The notes under the pieces: model-generated
What the model saw: only the letters and a program-made list of their open reading frames with translations
Databases searched by the model: none
Told to the model about the DNA's origin: nothing
Part shown: positions 26,689-34,572 of the stretch, in pieces
How the letters are laid out: each line of letters starts with the position of its first letter
Position numbering within the stretch: the stretch's first letter is position 1
Assembly: GCF_001435375.1 (NCBI RefSeq)
Contig: NZ_AYYZ01000012.1
Location: 1 to 64,000 of the forward strand
Direction: 5' to 3'
Length of the DNA: 64,000 bases
Source of the DNA: Ligilactobacillus araffinosus DSM 20653
Lineage (GTDB): Bacteria; Bacillota; Bacilli; Lactobacillales; Lactobacillaceae
Translations under genes and position numbers: made by a program

Positions 26689-27453
26689 ATGGCGCCAGCC
26701 AATCATTCAAAACAAATCAGCAAGCCTTGGTTTTCCTGGGCTTTTTGGATCATCTGCTTTTTTGGAATTAATATCCTACTTGCAGTTGTTCAGGAAGAAT
26801 TAAACATTACCCTTTTTAAAGACCAATTACTTCTTCAAGGCGGATGCGAAGTCGGCATCATTATTGCCACTTTATTAATTAATCATTTTTATACCAAGGA
26901 AAAATTTCATTTTGGAAACTGGAACATCTTTCTGCGATCTTGGATGGTCGACCTTTTTATCGGGTATTATATTATCGCGATTGTTTTAAATTATAATCAA
27001 ATGCATCATATTGGACTTTATCTTGTTTTAGCGGCCCTAATTGGAATCGCCGAGGAATTTACCTTTCGCGGAATGATTCTCGGAAGTTTGATTCATAATT
27101 GGCGGGGAAAAAATCCAATTTTAGGCGGAGTGCTTTTAAGTAGCCTAATTTTTGGCCTTACCCATGCCGTCAATGCCTTTTCACAACCGTTCCCGAATAC
27201 TATTGTTCAAATTGTGGTCGCCTTTTCTTTGGGAGTGATTTTAGCATTCATGTATTTGCGGACAAATAATTTGATTACCCCGATTTTATTCCATATGCTC
27301 GTAGACTTTACCTCGATCAGTCTAACCAACACCACTGAAAGTCAAGCAGGATGGAATACTGCGCTTCCAATTCTCATCGTGGCGTTATTAGTTTTATTCT
27401 TCCAGCTTAAACCGCGCTCCCGGAAACAAATTGAGCATGATTTTAACTTATAA
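26689..27453 (+). CDS. CPBP-family intramembrane metalloprotease
   Basis: 254 residues with about eight membrane segments. All three motifs of the CPBP (Abi/Rce1-like) family are intact: Glu122-Glu123...Arg127 (EEFTFR), His159 in FGLTH, and His202...Asp206 (HMLVD). In lactic bacteria members are linked to bacteriocin immunity or prenyl-protein-like cleavage; no bacteriocin gene is visible here. GGAGGAGG ribosome site. A related but degenerate paralogue lies at 28455. Confidence 0.85.
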   Translation: MAPANHSKQISKPWFSWAFWIICFFGINILLAVVQEELNITLFKDQLLLQGGCEVGIIIATLLINHFYTKEKFHFGNWNIFLRSWMVDLFIGYYIIAIVLNYNQMHHIGLYLVLAALIGIAEEFTFRGMILGSLIHNWRGKNPILGGVLLSSLIFGLTHAVNAFSQPFPNTIVQIVVAFSLGVILAFMYLRTNNLITPILFHMLVDFTSISLTNTTESQAGWNTALPILIVALLVLFFQLKPRSRKQIEHDFNL

Positions 27454-27521
27454 TTACTTTATCCGTGCTTTTTAGCTTTAAAATTTGTAAAATTAAGGTA
27501 TATGAAACGGAGATGAATAAT

Positions 27522-27788
27522 TTGCAATTAATCACGCGGAATAATGCTTCAGTAATGATTCAAAAGCGAATGAAGACCGGTAAACGACTTCATGTGATCC
27601 TGACAACATGGAAACGAGATCGGAAAATTGAAATTACCCAAAATGGCGGTAATTATCAATTAAATGAAAATGGATTTAAACATTTCCAAGCTTCAAAATT
27701 GAATCAGCAAAAATGTATTTCAGTTTTAAAAGAACGGATGAACATCGAATTTCCTCGTAGTCATCAGATTTACATTGCATTTAAGTAA
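27522..27788 (+). CDS. Small basic protein, unknown function
   Basis: 88 residues if started at TTG 27522, which is 9 bases after CGGAG; the ATG at 27513 directly abuts that ribosome site and the longer frame from 27465 has none. The sequence is hydrophilic and rich in Lys, Arg, Asn and Gln, with no membrane segment. It begins QLITRNNASVMIQKRM. No family is recognised. It follows the CPBP gene by about 60 bases and ends at the shared terminator. Confidence 0.55.
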   Translation: MQLITRNNASVMIQKRMKTGKRLHVILTTWKRDRKIEITQNGGNYQLNENGFKHFQASKLNQQKCISVLKERMNIEFPRSHQIYIAFK

Positions 27789-27789
27789 C

Positions 27790-27823
27790 AAAGAGGTTGC
27801 GACTGGGAGTCACAACCTCTTTG
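27790..27823. terminator. Terminator hairpin, part of 3'-UTR repeat copy 2
   Basis: AAAGAGGTTGcGACT...AGTCACAACCTCTTT stem between convergent genes. Confidence 0.8.
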
Positions 27824-27830
27824 TTGTATT

Positions 27831-27939
27831 CGCATAATCGGATTCCAAACCAAACAAGCTACAACGTGAAACTAGTGAAGTTCGAAAAGCTCCGAATCTT
27901 TGTTGCGCGATTCGTTCGTCTTTACTGTTTTGTCACACC
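27831..27939 (-). repeat. Dispersed 3'-UTR repeat, copy 2 (after DUF302 gene)
   Basis: Minus strand: AAGGTGTGACAAAAC directly after the TAA of the DUF302 gene, AGATTCGGAG, TTTTCGAACTT, then TTTGGAATCCGATTAT before the terminator hairpin. Confidence 0.75.
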
Positions 27940-27941
27940 TT

Positions 27942-28319
27942 TTATTTAGCAGCTTCTATCATTTCTTGATACATGTGGTGCATCTTTTCAATGATCTTTT
28001 TCCCTCGATCTTTCAACTGATCATTTCCTGGGAAATCATACGGATTACGATAGATCAATTCTGTTTGTTCATCCTTTGCGATCAATAAAACTTTGATCGG
28101 TAATTCAAAGGTAATATCATCATTTTCTTGCATCAATAATGTTCCAACTTTCGGATTACCAAAAATAATCAACCGGGTTTCCGGAATTTCAAGACCAACA
28201 TTACTGGCTTCAGCCTTTTGATCAATGTTATCGAAAACCTTGAATCCCTTCCCATGGATAAAGTCAACGACCTTTTTTTCGACCGTATCAATGTTTGAGT
28301 TAACAATAACGTGTTCCAT
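27942..28319 (-). CDS. DUF302-domain protein
   Basis: 125 residues covering one DUF302 domain: FIHGKGFKVFDNIDQKAEA, then FGNPKVGTLLMQ and LPIKVLL, the usual conserved segments. DUF302 proteins are small cytoplasmic or periplasmic alpha/beta proteins of unknown function. No signal peptide here. AAAGGAAG ribosome site. Monocistronic; its transcript would carry repeat copy 2 as 3'-UTR. Confidence 0.85.
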   Translation of the reverse strand: MEHVIVNSNIDTVEKKVVDFIHGKGFKVFDNIDQKAEASNVGLEIPETRLIIFGNPKVGTLLMQENDDITFELPIKVLLIAKDEQTELIYRNPYDFPGNDQLKDRGKKIIEKMHHMYQEMIEAAK

Positions 28320-28454
28320 TGCTTTTGCTTCCTTTCTTAACTTTAATTATACCGTTAATTTCACTTTTATTTGGACCTAATGCCTGCTTTAAATTTAATT
28401 CATCTGGGATATGTATTAAAATATAGTAATAAAAATAAATTTAAGGACTAGGTT

Positions 28455-29237
28455 ATGACTGAAAAGAAAAATACAAAAGATTTTAAACGAGTATGGATCA
28501 CATTACTGTTATGGCTGTGCGGGATGCTAATTTTGCACATCGTTTGCCGGGCATTTCATGTTCGAATCAATTCAAATGATATGTTAATCAGCAACCTGGT
28601 CACAATTATCATTGCCCTCGCAATTAATTGGTTGTATACAAAAGAAAAAATCTATTTTGAATGGTACGGCTTTAAACGGATCGGCTGGCTTTTGGTTTTT
28701 GCATTGATTTTTGTAATTGCGATCAACGCAATGTTTAAGACTGTTCCGTCGGCAACTTCGCTTGAAATTTCACTCAGCCCGTTTTTCTGGCTGTTTTTCA
28801 TCTTGGCATCCGCAACGATTCCGGTCATCATGTTTTATGCTATTTTAATGCCAGCAATGATTCATAATTGGCAATCATCTTCCAACGTCATCCTTAAAAG
28901 CTTAATTTTAAGTTCGGCGCTCTTCAGTGTTTTCGAAGTTTTTGTTCTCAATAACATGTACGGTGGCGTTCTTTCAACAATTTATCAGCTCGTTGCTGAA
29001 TTTGCATTCGGATTGATGTGCGGTCTCTTTTACCTTCGAAGCGTCAATATTATCGTTTCGATTTTCTTTGGTTTCATTGAAACCTTCTGTGCGGTGATCT
29101 TAGCCCACATTGCACCGTTATTCGGAAATGGAATTATTAATATTATTTTCTTCCTGTTATTTATTTATTTGGTATTAAAAATCACCCTTCGACCACAAAA
29201 TATTAAACAAATTAAAAAAGATTTTAAACTTAATTGA
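28455..29237 (+). CDS. CPBP-like membrane protein lacking catalytic residues
   Basis: 260 residues with the same membrane layout as the protein at 26689 and clear local matches (IHNW, FYLRS-NI, C-terminal IKQIKKDFKL versus RKQIEHDFNL). The protease motifs are gone: EE..R aligns with Pro123-Val124...Tyr128, FGLTH with FSVFE, and HMLVDF with FIETF. The frame is intact with an AAGGA ribosome site, so this looks like a retained non-enzymatic paralogue, not decay. Function unknown. Confidence 0.7.
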   Translation: MTEKKNTKDFKRVWITLLLWLCGMLILHIVCRAFHVRINSNDMLISNLVTIIIALAINWLYTKEKIYFEWYGFKRIGWLLVFALIFVIAINAMFKTVPSATSLEISLSPFFWLFFILASATIPVIMFYAILMPAMIHNWQSSSNVILKSLILSSALFSVFEVFVLNNMYGGVLSTIYQLVAEFAFGLMCGLFYLRSVNIIVSIFFGFIETFCAVILAHIAPLFGNGIINIIFFLLFIYLVLKITLRPQNIKQIKKDFKLN

Positions 29238-29271
29238 TTATAATAGGACATCAGTTAAAGGAGGAATTTAA

Positions 29272-29523
29272 ATGTTACATTTGATTTGGGTTTTAATTAT
29301 CGGAGCTGTCATTGGCTCAGTTGCCGGCTGGCTGACAAATCGGCGCGGCTCAATGAGCTGGATTGCCAATATCATTGCCGGTTTGATTGGTTCCGCTCTT
29401 GGAGAACATCTCCTCGGATTTTGGGGACCCGTAATTGCAGGCATGGCAATTATTCCGTCAATCATCGGCGCCGTTATCCTTGTCCTGATCGTTTCACTTG
29501 TTTTAAAACTTTTGATTAAATAA
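29272..29523 (+). CDS. GlsB/YeaQ/YmgE-family stress membrane protein
   Basis: 83 residues, three membrane segments, starting LIWVLIIGAVIGSVAGWLTN with the Gly-rich helix pattern of the family (also called transglycosylase-associated protein). Members are small stress-induced membrane proteins of unclear mechanism. AAAGGAGG precedes the ATG. It follows the CPBP-like gene by 34 bases and may be co-transcribed. Confidence 0.88.
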   Translation: MLHLIWVLIIGAVIGSVAGWLTNRRGSMSWIANIIAGLIGSALGEHLLGFWGPVIAGMAIIPSIIGAVILVLIVSLVLKLLIK

Positions 29524-29525
29524 AA

Positions 29526-29566
29526 AGCAGCGGAGATTGTAACATAAGTTACAATCTCCGCTTTTT
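29526..29566. terminator. Bidirectional terminator before parS-like site
   Basis: Stem AGCGGAGATTGTAAC/GTTACAATCTCCGCT with A and T flanks. Confidence 0.85.
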
Positions 29567-29581
29567 GTTTCACATGAAACC
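29566..29581. promoter_or_regulatory. parS-like site 1
   Basis: TGTTTCACATGAAACC matches the Firmicutes ParB/Spo0J consensus TGTTNCACGTGAAACA except at the central G and the last base. It lies between convergent genes, about 6.5 kb left of oriC. Confidence 0.5.
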
Positions 29582-30363
29582 TAGAACCAAGTTGTTAAAT
29601 AATGACTATCTTGAACTTGGCCTTGGCGATAGTTGGGGAAATCTTGTCCAATATCGGTAAAAATTCCATCAACGCCCCAGTTAAATAACTGATTGGCCCG
29701 ATCGATCTTATCAACCGTCCAAACATTGATTTCATAACCGGCTTTCTTTAATTGCCGGACCTTCGCAGCCGTTAATCGGCGATTGTCCGGATGAATGATT
29801 TTTGTATTTAAAAATCCCGTTAAGGGTTTCGCTAATGAAAGGGTATATTGGTTAAACAGACACGCATATTCTAAATCCGGCCGCACCTGTTTCATTCTCA
29901 TTAAAATATCCGGATAAAATGAAGAAATGATCACCCGAATCTGCGAATCGATTCGATCAATCTGGCTTGCTAACTGCCGCACCATTGAACGTGTTAAACG
30001 CATTGCATCCTTGCCGTTAATTGGCTTGATCTCCAGATTAAGGTTAATTTGATTACAGTTAATAAAATCAATTACGTCATCGAAGGTCGGGATCTTTTCA
30101 TTTCTAAACTTCAAATCAAACCATTCCCCGGCAGATAATCGATGTAATTCTTCAAAATTTAACGCCGTTACCTGTCCCCGGCCATTTGTTGTCCGAGCAA
30201 TATCACCATCATGCATGATTACTAATTTTTCATCATTTGTGATTGCGAGATCCGTTTCAAGCCAATTTACATTGTACCGTGGCATCAATTCAAACGCCGC
30301 CATTGTATTTTCAGGCGCTAGGGTAGACATTCCGCGATGCGCAATAATCTTATGCTGTCCCAT
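29581..30363 (-). CDS. Glycerophosphodiester phosphodiesterase
   Basis: A 260-residue single-domain GDPD. IAHRGMSTLAPENT, ETDLAITND and MHDGDIARTT supply the catalytic His pair and metal ligands (HRG, E-x-D, HD), and LEIKP follows. No signal peptide or membrane segment, so probably cytoplasmic, splitting glycerophosphodiesters into glycerol-3-phosphate and an alcohol. Its stop codon abuts the parS-like site. Confidence 0.92.
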   Translation of the reverse strand: MGQHKIIAHRGMSTLAPENTMAAFELMPRYNVNWLETDLAITNDEKLVIMHDGDIARTTNGRGQVTALNFEELHRLSAGEWFDLKFRNEKIPTFDDVIDFINCNQINLNLEIKPINGKDAMRLTRSMVRQLASQIDRIDSQIRVIISSFYPDILMRMKQVRPDLEYACLFNQYTLSLAKPLTGFLNTKIIHPDNRRLTAAKVRQLKKAGYEINVWTVDKIDRANQLFNWGVDGIFTDIGQDFPNYRQGQVQDSHYLTTWF

Positions 30364-30416
30364 TTGCTCACTTTCCTTTGTCTAAATTAGCTTTATTTTA
30401 ATCTTTTTTAACCAAT

Positions 30417-30590
30417 AAAAAAAGATGGGACTGGGCGGTCTCATCTTCAACGCTTCCGAAAACTCTACCATAAACTATAAAGGGGTCAAGAGCAAGGCAA
30501 GCTTCCGGCAAGCAACTGACTAAACAATGGTCCAGGTTAATCATTTTTCAGTATCGGTTGGGAGAGGATACTATTTCATAGATTATATCT
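30417..30590 (-). ncRNA. Candidate small RNA upstream of the GDPD gene
   Basis: The gene-free stretch 30364-30831 holds, on the minus strand, TTGACA near 30600 with TAGTAT 19 bases on, and about 130 bases later a terminator (AAGATGAGAC/GTCCCATCTT, then T7, 30417-30443). The intervening part is richer in GC than its flanks. The rest of the gap shows a perfect 7-bp hairpin (ACATAGA/TCTATGT) and an 8-bp palindrome, AAATACAT/ATGTATTT (about 30604-30626). No RNA family is recognised. Speculative. Confidence 0.3.
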
Positions 30591-30831
30591 ATTGTCAAAG
30601 AGTAAATACATTGCAAACATGTATTTGACGGTTTAAATATTCATACAATAATAAGTTTGAGTAAGTGAAAATTAATACCACTGTTTGTCATTATTAAAGT
30701 GTTTATCTTCTACATAGAACCTATCTATGTTCAGTTACTATATTATTCTTTTCTAATAAAAATAATTTAAAATTTCCTGAACTCTAATTTTTCTTTCCTG
30801 AATATTTATACTTAACCTTTTCTTTAACTTT

Positions 30832-31053
30832 TTACTGAATCAATCCATACATCCATTGTGGCAAGATCATCAAGCCTAACCCAAGTAAAAATATAACAAT
30901 CCCTAAGGCAAGACCATAATACAGCGCTAGTGGACTAAAAGCATTATCCGTTCCCTTTGTTGTTAAAAAATGATGATACTTCCATGTTACGTAAAACTGC
31001 CAAAGCCCAATTAAAAATAAAACAACTCCAAAAATCCGCATTAATAACATCAT
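30832..31053 (-). CDS. Small membrane protein, unknown function
   Basis: 73 residues with two hydrophobic segments (about 5-25 and 45-68) joined by a short polar loop. AGAAGG lies 5 bases before the ATG at 31053; a second ATG follows at 31050. No family is recognised. It lies downstream of ackA on the same strand, separated by the 3'-UTR repeat and its terminator. Confidence 0.65.
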   Translation of the reverse strand: MMLLMRIFGVVLFLIGLWQFYVTWKYHHFLTTKGTDNAFSPLALYYGLALGIVIFLLGLGLMILPQWMYGLIQ

Positions 31054-31127
31054 AACTTCCTTCTTTCCCCTGAAATTAATTTCTATTATATTTAGCTTTC
31101 CATCTTTTGCAAGCGTTTTATAAAAAA

Positions 31128-31153
31128 AGGTTGTGACTCACATCACAACCTCT
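31128..31153 (-). terminator. Terminator of ackA, part of 3'-UTR repeat copy 3
   Basis: AGGTTGTGA/TCACAACCT stem with T run on the minus strand. Confidence 0.8.
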
Positions 31154-31283
31154 GCATAATCGGATTCCAAAACAAATAAGCTAAGTGGTGACACAGAGCT
31201 AATTCAAAAACCTCCGAATCTATACTGCACGATTCGTTTGCTTTTCTGCTTCCACCACGCTCGCGTTTTTTACGTTTTGTCAC
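31154..31283 (-). repeat. Dispersed 3'-UTR repeat, copy 3 (after ackA)
   Basis: Minus strand: GGATGTGACAAAACG about 10 bases after the ackA stop, then AGCGTGGTGGAAGCAGAAAA (shared with copy 1), AGATTCGGAG, and TTTGGAATCCGATTAT before the terminator. Confidence 0.75.
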
Positions 31284-31290
31284 ATCCTTC

Positions 31291-32484
31291 TTATTTATTT
31301 TTCAACCGTTCAACGTCCCGCGCGATCATTAATTCTTCATTCGTTGGAACACGCAATACTGCAATCTTTGAATCCGTAGTCGAAACAACGCCATCCACGT
31401 TGGCATCATTTTTTGCATCATCCATTGCAACCCCCATAAATGAAAGACGGTCGATTATCCGTTTTCGAATTGCACTTTCATTTTCGCCAATTCCAGCTGT
31501 AAAGACGATCGCATCTAAGCCGCCCATCTCAGCATAATACTGACCAACATACCGAACGATGTTTTTTATAAAAAGCCGAATTGCAAGGGATGCACGTTGG
31601 TCGCCATCCTTTTCGGCAGCCTGTAAGTCGCGCATATCAAGTGACCGTCCCGATACACCGAGCAACCCTGACTTTTTATTCAACGTGTCTAGAATTGCAT
31701 CAACATCCGTTGTCTGCATCTTCTTCATTACGTATGCAACTAATGAAAAGTCGACATCCCCTGACCGAGTTCCCATTGTAATTCCTGTCAACGGAGTGAA
31801 GCCCATTGAAGTATCAAATGACTTGCCGTCTTTAATGGCACACATTGAAGAACCAGCGCCCAAGTGACAGGTGATCATCTTTAAGTCCTTTAATGGCTTG
31901 CCTAAGTATTCAGCCGCCTTTTCAGCAACGAATTGGTGACTTGTTCCGTGAGCGCCGTAACGCCGAACGCCGTATTTTTCATACCATTCGTATGGTGTGC
32001 TGTACATGTAGTTTTCTTCCGGCAACGTTTGATGGAATGCCGTATCAAAAACGGCAACCGCGGTTGCATCCGGTAATAACTTTTTGAATTCTTGAATTCC
32101 AATCAAATTATTCGGGTTATGTAATGGTGCAAAATCAGCTAATTCGTCAATTTTTTGAATTACATCATCATCAATTACGACTGACTGATCAAAATATTCA
32201 CCCCCAGCAACGACCCGGTGGCCAACTCCTGTAATTTCTTCAAAATTATCGACGATTTTAAGTTCCTTCAATAACCTCAGCATTTCTTTGATCGCTACTG
32301 CATGGTTAGCAAGCGGTAATTCTTCCGTATATTTTTTACCGTCATTGTATACAATTTTAATTGCTGATCCATCAAATCCAATGCGTTCAAGTAATCCCTT
32401 TGCAATTTCCTTTTCTTCAGGCATTAAGTATAATTTAAACTTTAAAGTTGAACTTCCTGAATTAATTACTAATGTTTTTTCCAA
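31291..32484 (-). CDS. ackA: Acetate kinase
   Basis: A 397-residue acetokinase of normal length. N-terminal VINSGSSTLKFKL, HRVVAGGE, FDTAFHQTLP, HLGAGSSM and FTAGIGENES mark the ASKHA phosphotransferase fold and active site. It makes ATP and acetate from acetyl phosphate. The start is TTG 32484, 8 bases after AGGGAG. It lies in the block between yidC and mnmE. Confidence 0.96.
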   Translation of the reverse strand: MEKTLVINSGSSTLKFKLYLMPEEKEIAKGLLERIGFDGSAIKIVYNDGKKYTEELPLANHAVAIKEMLRLLKELKIVDNFEEITGVGHRVVAGGEYFDQSVVIDDDVIQKIDELADFAPLHNPNNLIGIQEFKKLLPDATAVAVFDTAFHQTLPEENYMYSTPYEWYEKYGVRRYGAHGTSHQFVAEKAAEYLGKPLKDLKMITCHLGAGSSMCAIKDGKSFDTSMGFTPLTGITMGTRSGDVDFSLVAYVMKKMQTTDVDAILDTLNKKSGLLGVSGRSLDMRDLQAAEKDGDQRASLAIRLFIKNIVRYVGQYYAEMGGLDAIVFTAGIGENESAIRKRIIDRLSFMGVAMDDAKNDANVDGVVSTTDSKIAVLRVPTNEELMIARDVERLKNK

Positions 32485-32584
32485 TTGAATTTCTCCCTTA
32501 TGTAAAAATCTAAAATCAAGATACCATTAAGTAAAATACATTGCAAGTTGGCTTCGTTGTCAAATCAAGTTATTAATTTTCTTA

Positions 32585-32622
32585 TAAAAAAACAGCAACC
32601 TCGCACACACGCGGTTGCTGTT
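32585..32622 (-). terminator. Terminator of the rpmH-rnpA-yidC operon
   Basis: Perfect 10-bp stem AACAGCAACC/GGTTGCTGTT and T run on the minus strand. Confidence 0.85.
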
Positions 32623-32635
32623 ATAAGCTTTGCAA

Positions 32636-33481
32636 CTATTTCCGTTTACTCTTATAAGCTTTCCGTTTAGCTTTTTCAAGCCGTTTCTTCCGGGCTTTTT
32701 CAGCCGCTTCCTTTTCTTCGCGTTCCCGCCGAATCTTAAATGGATTCTGAAGTAACAATGTCTGTCCCACTGAAAATGCGTTGGTTACAACCCAGTAGAT
32801 TGACAATGCAGACGGTAAATTAAAAGCAATGAAACCAGTCATGATCGGCATGAAGTACAACATCATATTATTCATCATGTTGTTTGTTCCTTCCGGTTGA
32901 CCCATCATTGATAATTTCGAAGTTAAGAATGTAAAGATTGCGGCCAAAATTGGCATGATGTAGTACGGATCTTTTTCACCCAAGTGCATCCATAAAAAGT
33001 CGCCGTTCTTCAAAATCGGTGACCGCCAAATTGCTTGGTACAAAGCAATCAAAATTGGCATTTGAATCAACATTGGCAAGCATCCTGCCATTGGATTGAC
33101 TCCGGCTTCGGCATAAAGCTTTTGCTGTTCTTCGCTTAATTTTTGCATTGATTCCGGATCCTTTCCAGGATACTTCTTTTGCAATGCCATCAATTTCGGT
33201 TGAATTTCTTGGGTCTTCCGCATACTCTTCATCTGGTAGAACATCAACGGTAAGATAATAATTCTGACAATAATTGTAAAGACCACGATTCCCCAGCCGT
33301 AGTTGTGGCCAAAGAAATTACTCAGCCACCGAATAGCCCGGACGAAATTCCAAATAATGTAGTGATCCCAAAAACCTGTACTATGAGATGTAATTGGGGC
33401 ATTACTTGTACATCCGCCTAAAAGCAAGGCCAGTGATAAAGTGCCAAGGATCGCAACGTTTCTTTTTGTACGTCGTTTCAT
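32636..33481 (-). CDS. yidC: Membrane protein insertase YidC (lipoprotein type)
   Basis: 281 residues. Lipoprotein signal with Cys24 in LLGGC, five further membrane segments and a Lys/Arg-rich C-terminal tail (about 242-281) for ribosome contact. Contains the conserved Arg in TIIVRIIILP. Inserts proteins with or without Sec. It overlaps the rnpA stop by one base (TAATG). No jag/khpB gene follows, and mnmE is about 7.7 kb away. Confidence 0.95.
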   Translation of the reverse strand: MKRRTKRNVAILGTLSLALLLGGCTSNAPITSHSTGFWDHYIIWNFVRAIRWLSNFFGHNYGWGIVVFTIIVRIIILPLMFYQMKSMRKTQEIQPKLMALQKKYPGKDPESMQKLSEEQQKLYAEAGVNPMAGCLPMLIQMPILIALYQAIWRSPILKNGDFLWMHLGEKDPYYIMPILAAIFTFLTSKLSMMGQPEGTNNMMNNMMLYFMPIMTGFIAFNLPSALSIYWVVTNAFSVGQTLLLQNPFKIRREREEKEAAEKARKKRLEKAKRKAYKSKRK

Positions 33482-33855
33482 TACTTTTGTAATTCCTCAC
33501 TTTTCGCTTTGTTATTTGCAGGCAAAACCTTTGCTAACCGCAAAACATGGCTTAAATGTTTTTTTACTTCTGCCGTTGACATCCACGCAACTGTCGGCCG
33601 CGCAATTACAAGAAAATCGCAATCCTGTTTCAATTGCGGCTTGAGATCCGTTAATGTTTGCCGGATCCGGCGTTTGACCCAGTTTCGCGCAACGGCATTC
33701 CCAATCTTTTTTCCAACTGAGATGCCGACCCGAAAATGAATCTGTCCCGGTTTTTCAAGCATATAAACGACAAATTGGCGGTTCGCACATGATTTACCCT
33801 TTGTAAAAACCGTTTGGAATTCTGCTTCTTTTTTGACGCGATATGATTTTCTCAT
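33481..33855 (-). CDS. rnpA: Ribonuclease P protein component
   Basis: 124 residues; N-terminal [28 protein letters not shown] and the RNA-binding helix [10 protein letters not shown]. The usual RNR motif reads RNW here. It binds the RNase P RNA to mature tRNA 5' ends. It follows rpmH after a hairpin that may terminate part of the transcription. It runs somewhat beyond the usual ~116 residues at the C-terminus. Confidence 0.94.
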   Translation of the reverse strand: MRKSYRVKKEAEFQTVFTKGKSCANRQFVVYMLEKPGQIHFRVGISVGKKIGNAVARNWVKRRIRQTLTDLKPQLKQDCDFLVIARPTVAWMSTAEVKKHLSHVLRLAKVLPANNKAKSEELQK

Positions 33856-33896
33856 TGTCGATCTCCTAAATGGACTTATCCGAATGCTCTTTAGAT

Positions 33897-33927
33897 AAGA
33901 AAAAAGACCACTGACGGTCCAGTGATC
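33897..33927 (-). terminator. Partial terminator between rpmH and rnpA
   Basis: GATCACTG/CAGTGGTC stem then TTTTTT on the minus strand; the upstream arm touches the rpmH stop codon. It probably sets rpmH expression above rnpA. Confidence 0.65.
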
Positions 33928-34061
33928 TATGCAGACAATACTTTTCTACCTTTACGGCGTCTACGTGCTAACACATTGCGACCGTTCTTTGTACTCATAC
34001 GCTTACGGAAACCATGTACGCGTTGACGGTGACGTTTCTTAGGTTGGTATGTTCTCTTCAT
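33927..34061 (-). CDS. rpmH: 50S ribosomal protein L34
   Basis: 44 residues: [20 protein letters not shown] at the start and [16 protein letters not shown] at the end, the complete L34 sequence pattern. AAGGAGG lies before the ATG. It sits directly left of oriC, as in most bacteria. An extended -10 (TGATACAAT, minus strand, 34113-34105) is upstream. Confidence 0.97.
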   Translation of the reverse strand: MKRTYQPKKRHRQRVHGFRKRMSTKNGRNVLARRRRKGRKVLSA

Positions 34062-34296
34062 GAATTCCACCTCCTTATTTTTAGATGTCAAAACTATCTA
34101 AATTATTGTATCAAAATAGTCCTCAAACAGACTTACTTTGTAAGTTTAACATACAAATTTTAAGTTGAAAAGCGATTTTTCCAAACCCAGGTGATTTTTC
34201 AACTTTGCCATGACGCTTTTTATCCCCGATTTGCCTTTTAAATTTTTGGAACAATTGTGAATTACCAAAAATAAACCCACAGCTTTTTAGACAAAC

Positions 34297-34514
34297 ATAT
34301 CCACAATTAACATCCCGTGAATTTAACTTTTGTGATTTCGGGATAATTTTGTGGATAACTTGTGAAATCATTGATACCAGTGACTTCAATTTTAAATAAT
34401 GCCCGTTAATAATGCTACAATCAGCCAGTTTTATCCACAAAAAATAACCACCTGTGGATAATTAAACTAACATCCGTGAATTGGAATTTTTTTATTTTTC
34501 ACACCTGTGGAAAA
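34297..34514. other. oriC, left DnaA-box cluster (rpmH-dnaA gap)
   Basis: In the 510-base gap before dnaA: perfect boxes TGTGGATAA (34350-34358), TTATCCACA (34431-34439) and TGTGGATAA (34453-34461), plus one-mismatch boxes ATATCCACA (34297-34305) and TGTGGAAAA (34506-34514). No gene lies in the gap. Confidence 0.9.
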
Positions 34515-34536
34515 CTATTTTTTTTAATGCTACAAT
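34411..34536 (+). promoter_or_regulatory. Tandem dnaA promoter elements
   Basis: The 11-mer AATGCTACAAT, an extended -10 (TGCTACAAT), occurs at 34411-34421 and 34526-34536. The proximal copy is about 37 bases before the dnaA GTG, and a DnaA box (34506-34514) covers its -35 position, which fits autoregulation. Confidence 0.5.
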
Positions 34537-34572
34537 GGACGTATAAATTTTTTACAAAAGGAGGGCCGTTTC

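Noticed and set aside
30400-30560. 48-residue ORF (minus strand) beginning MINLDHC
   Set aside because: It has no ribosome site and runs straight through a strong terminator hairpin, so a non-coding explanation is preferred.
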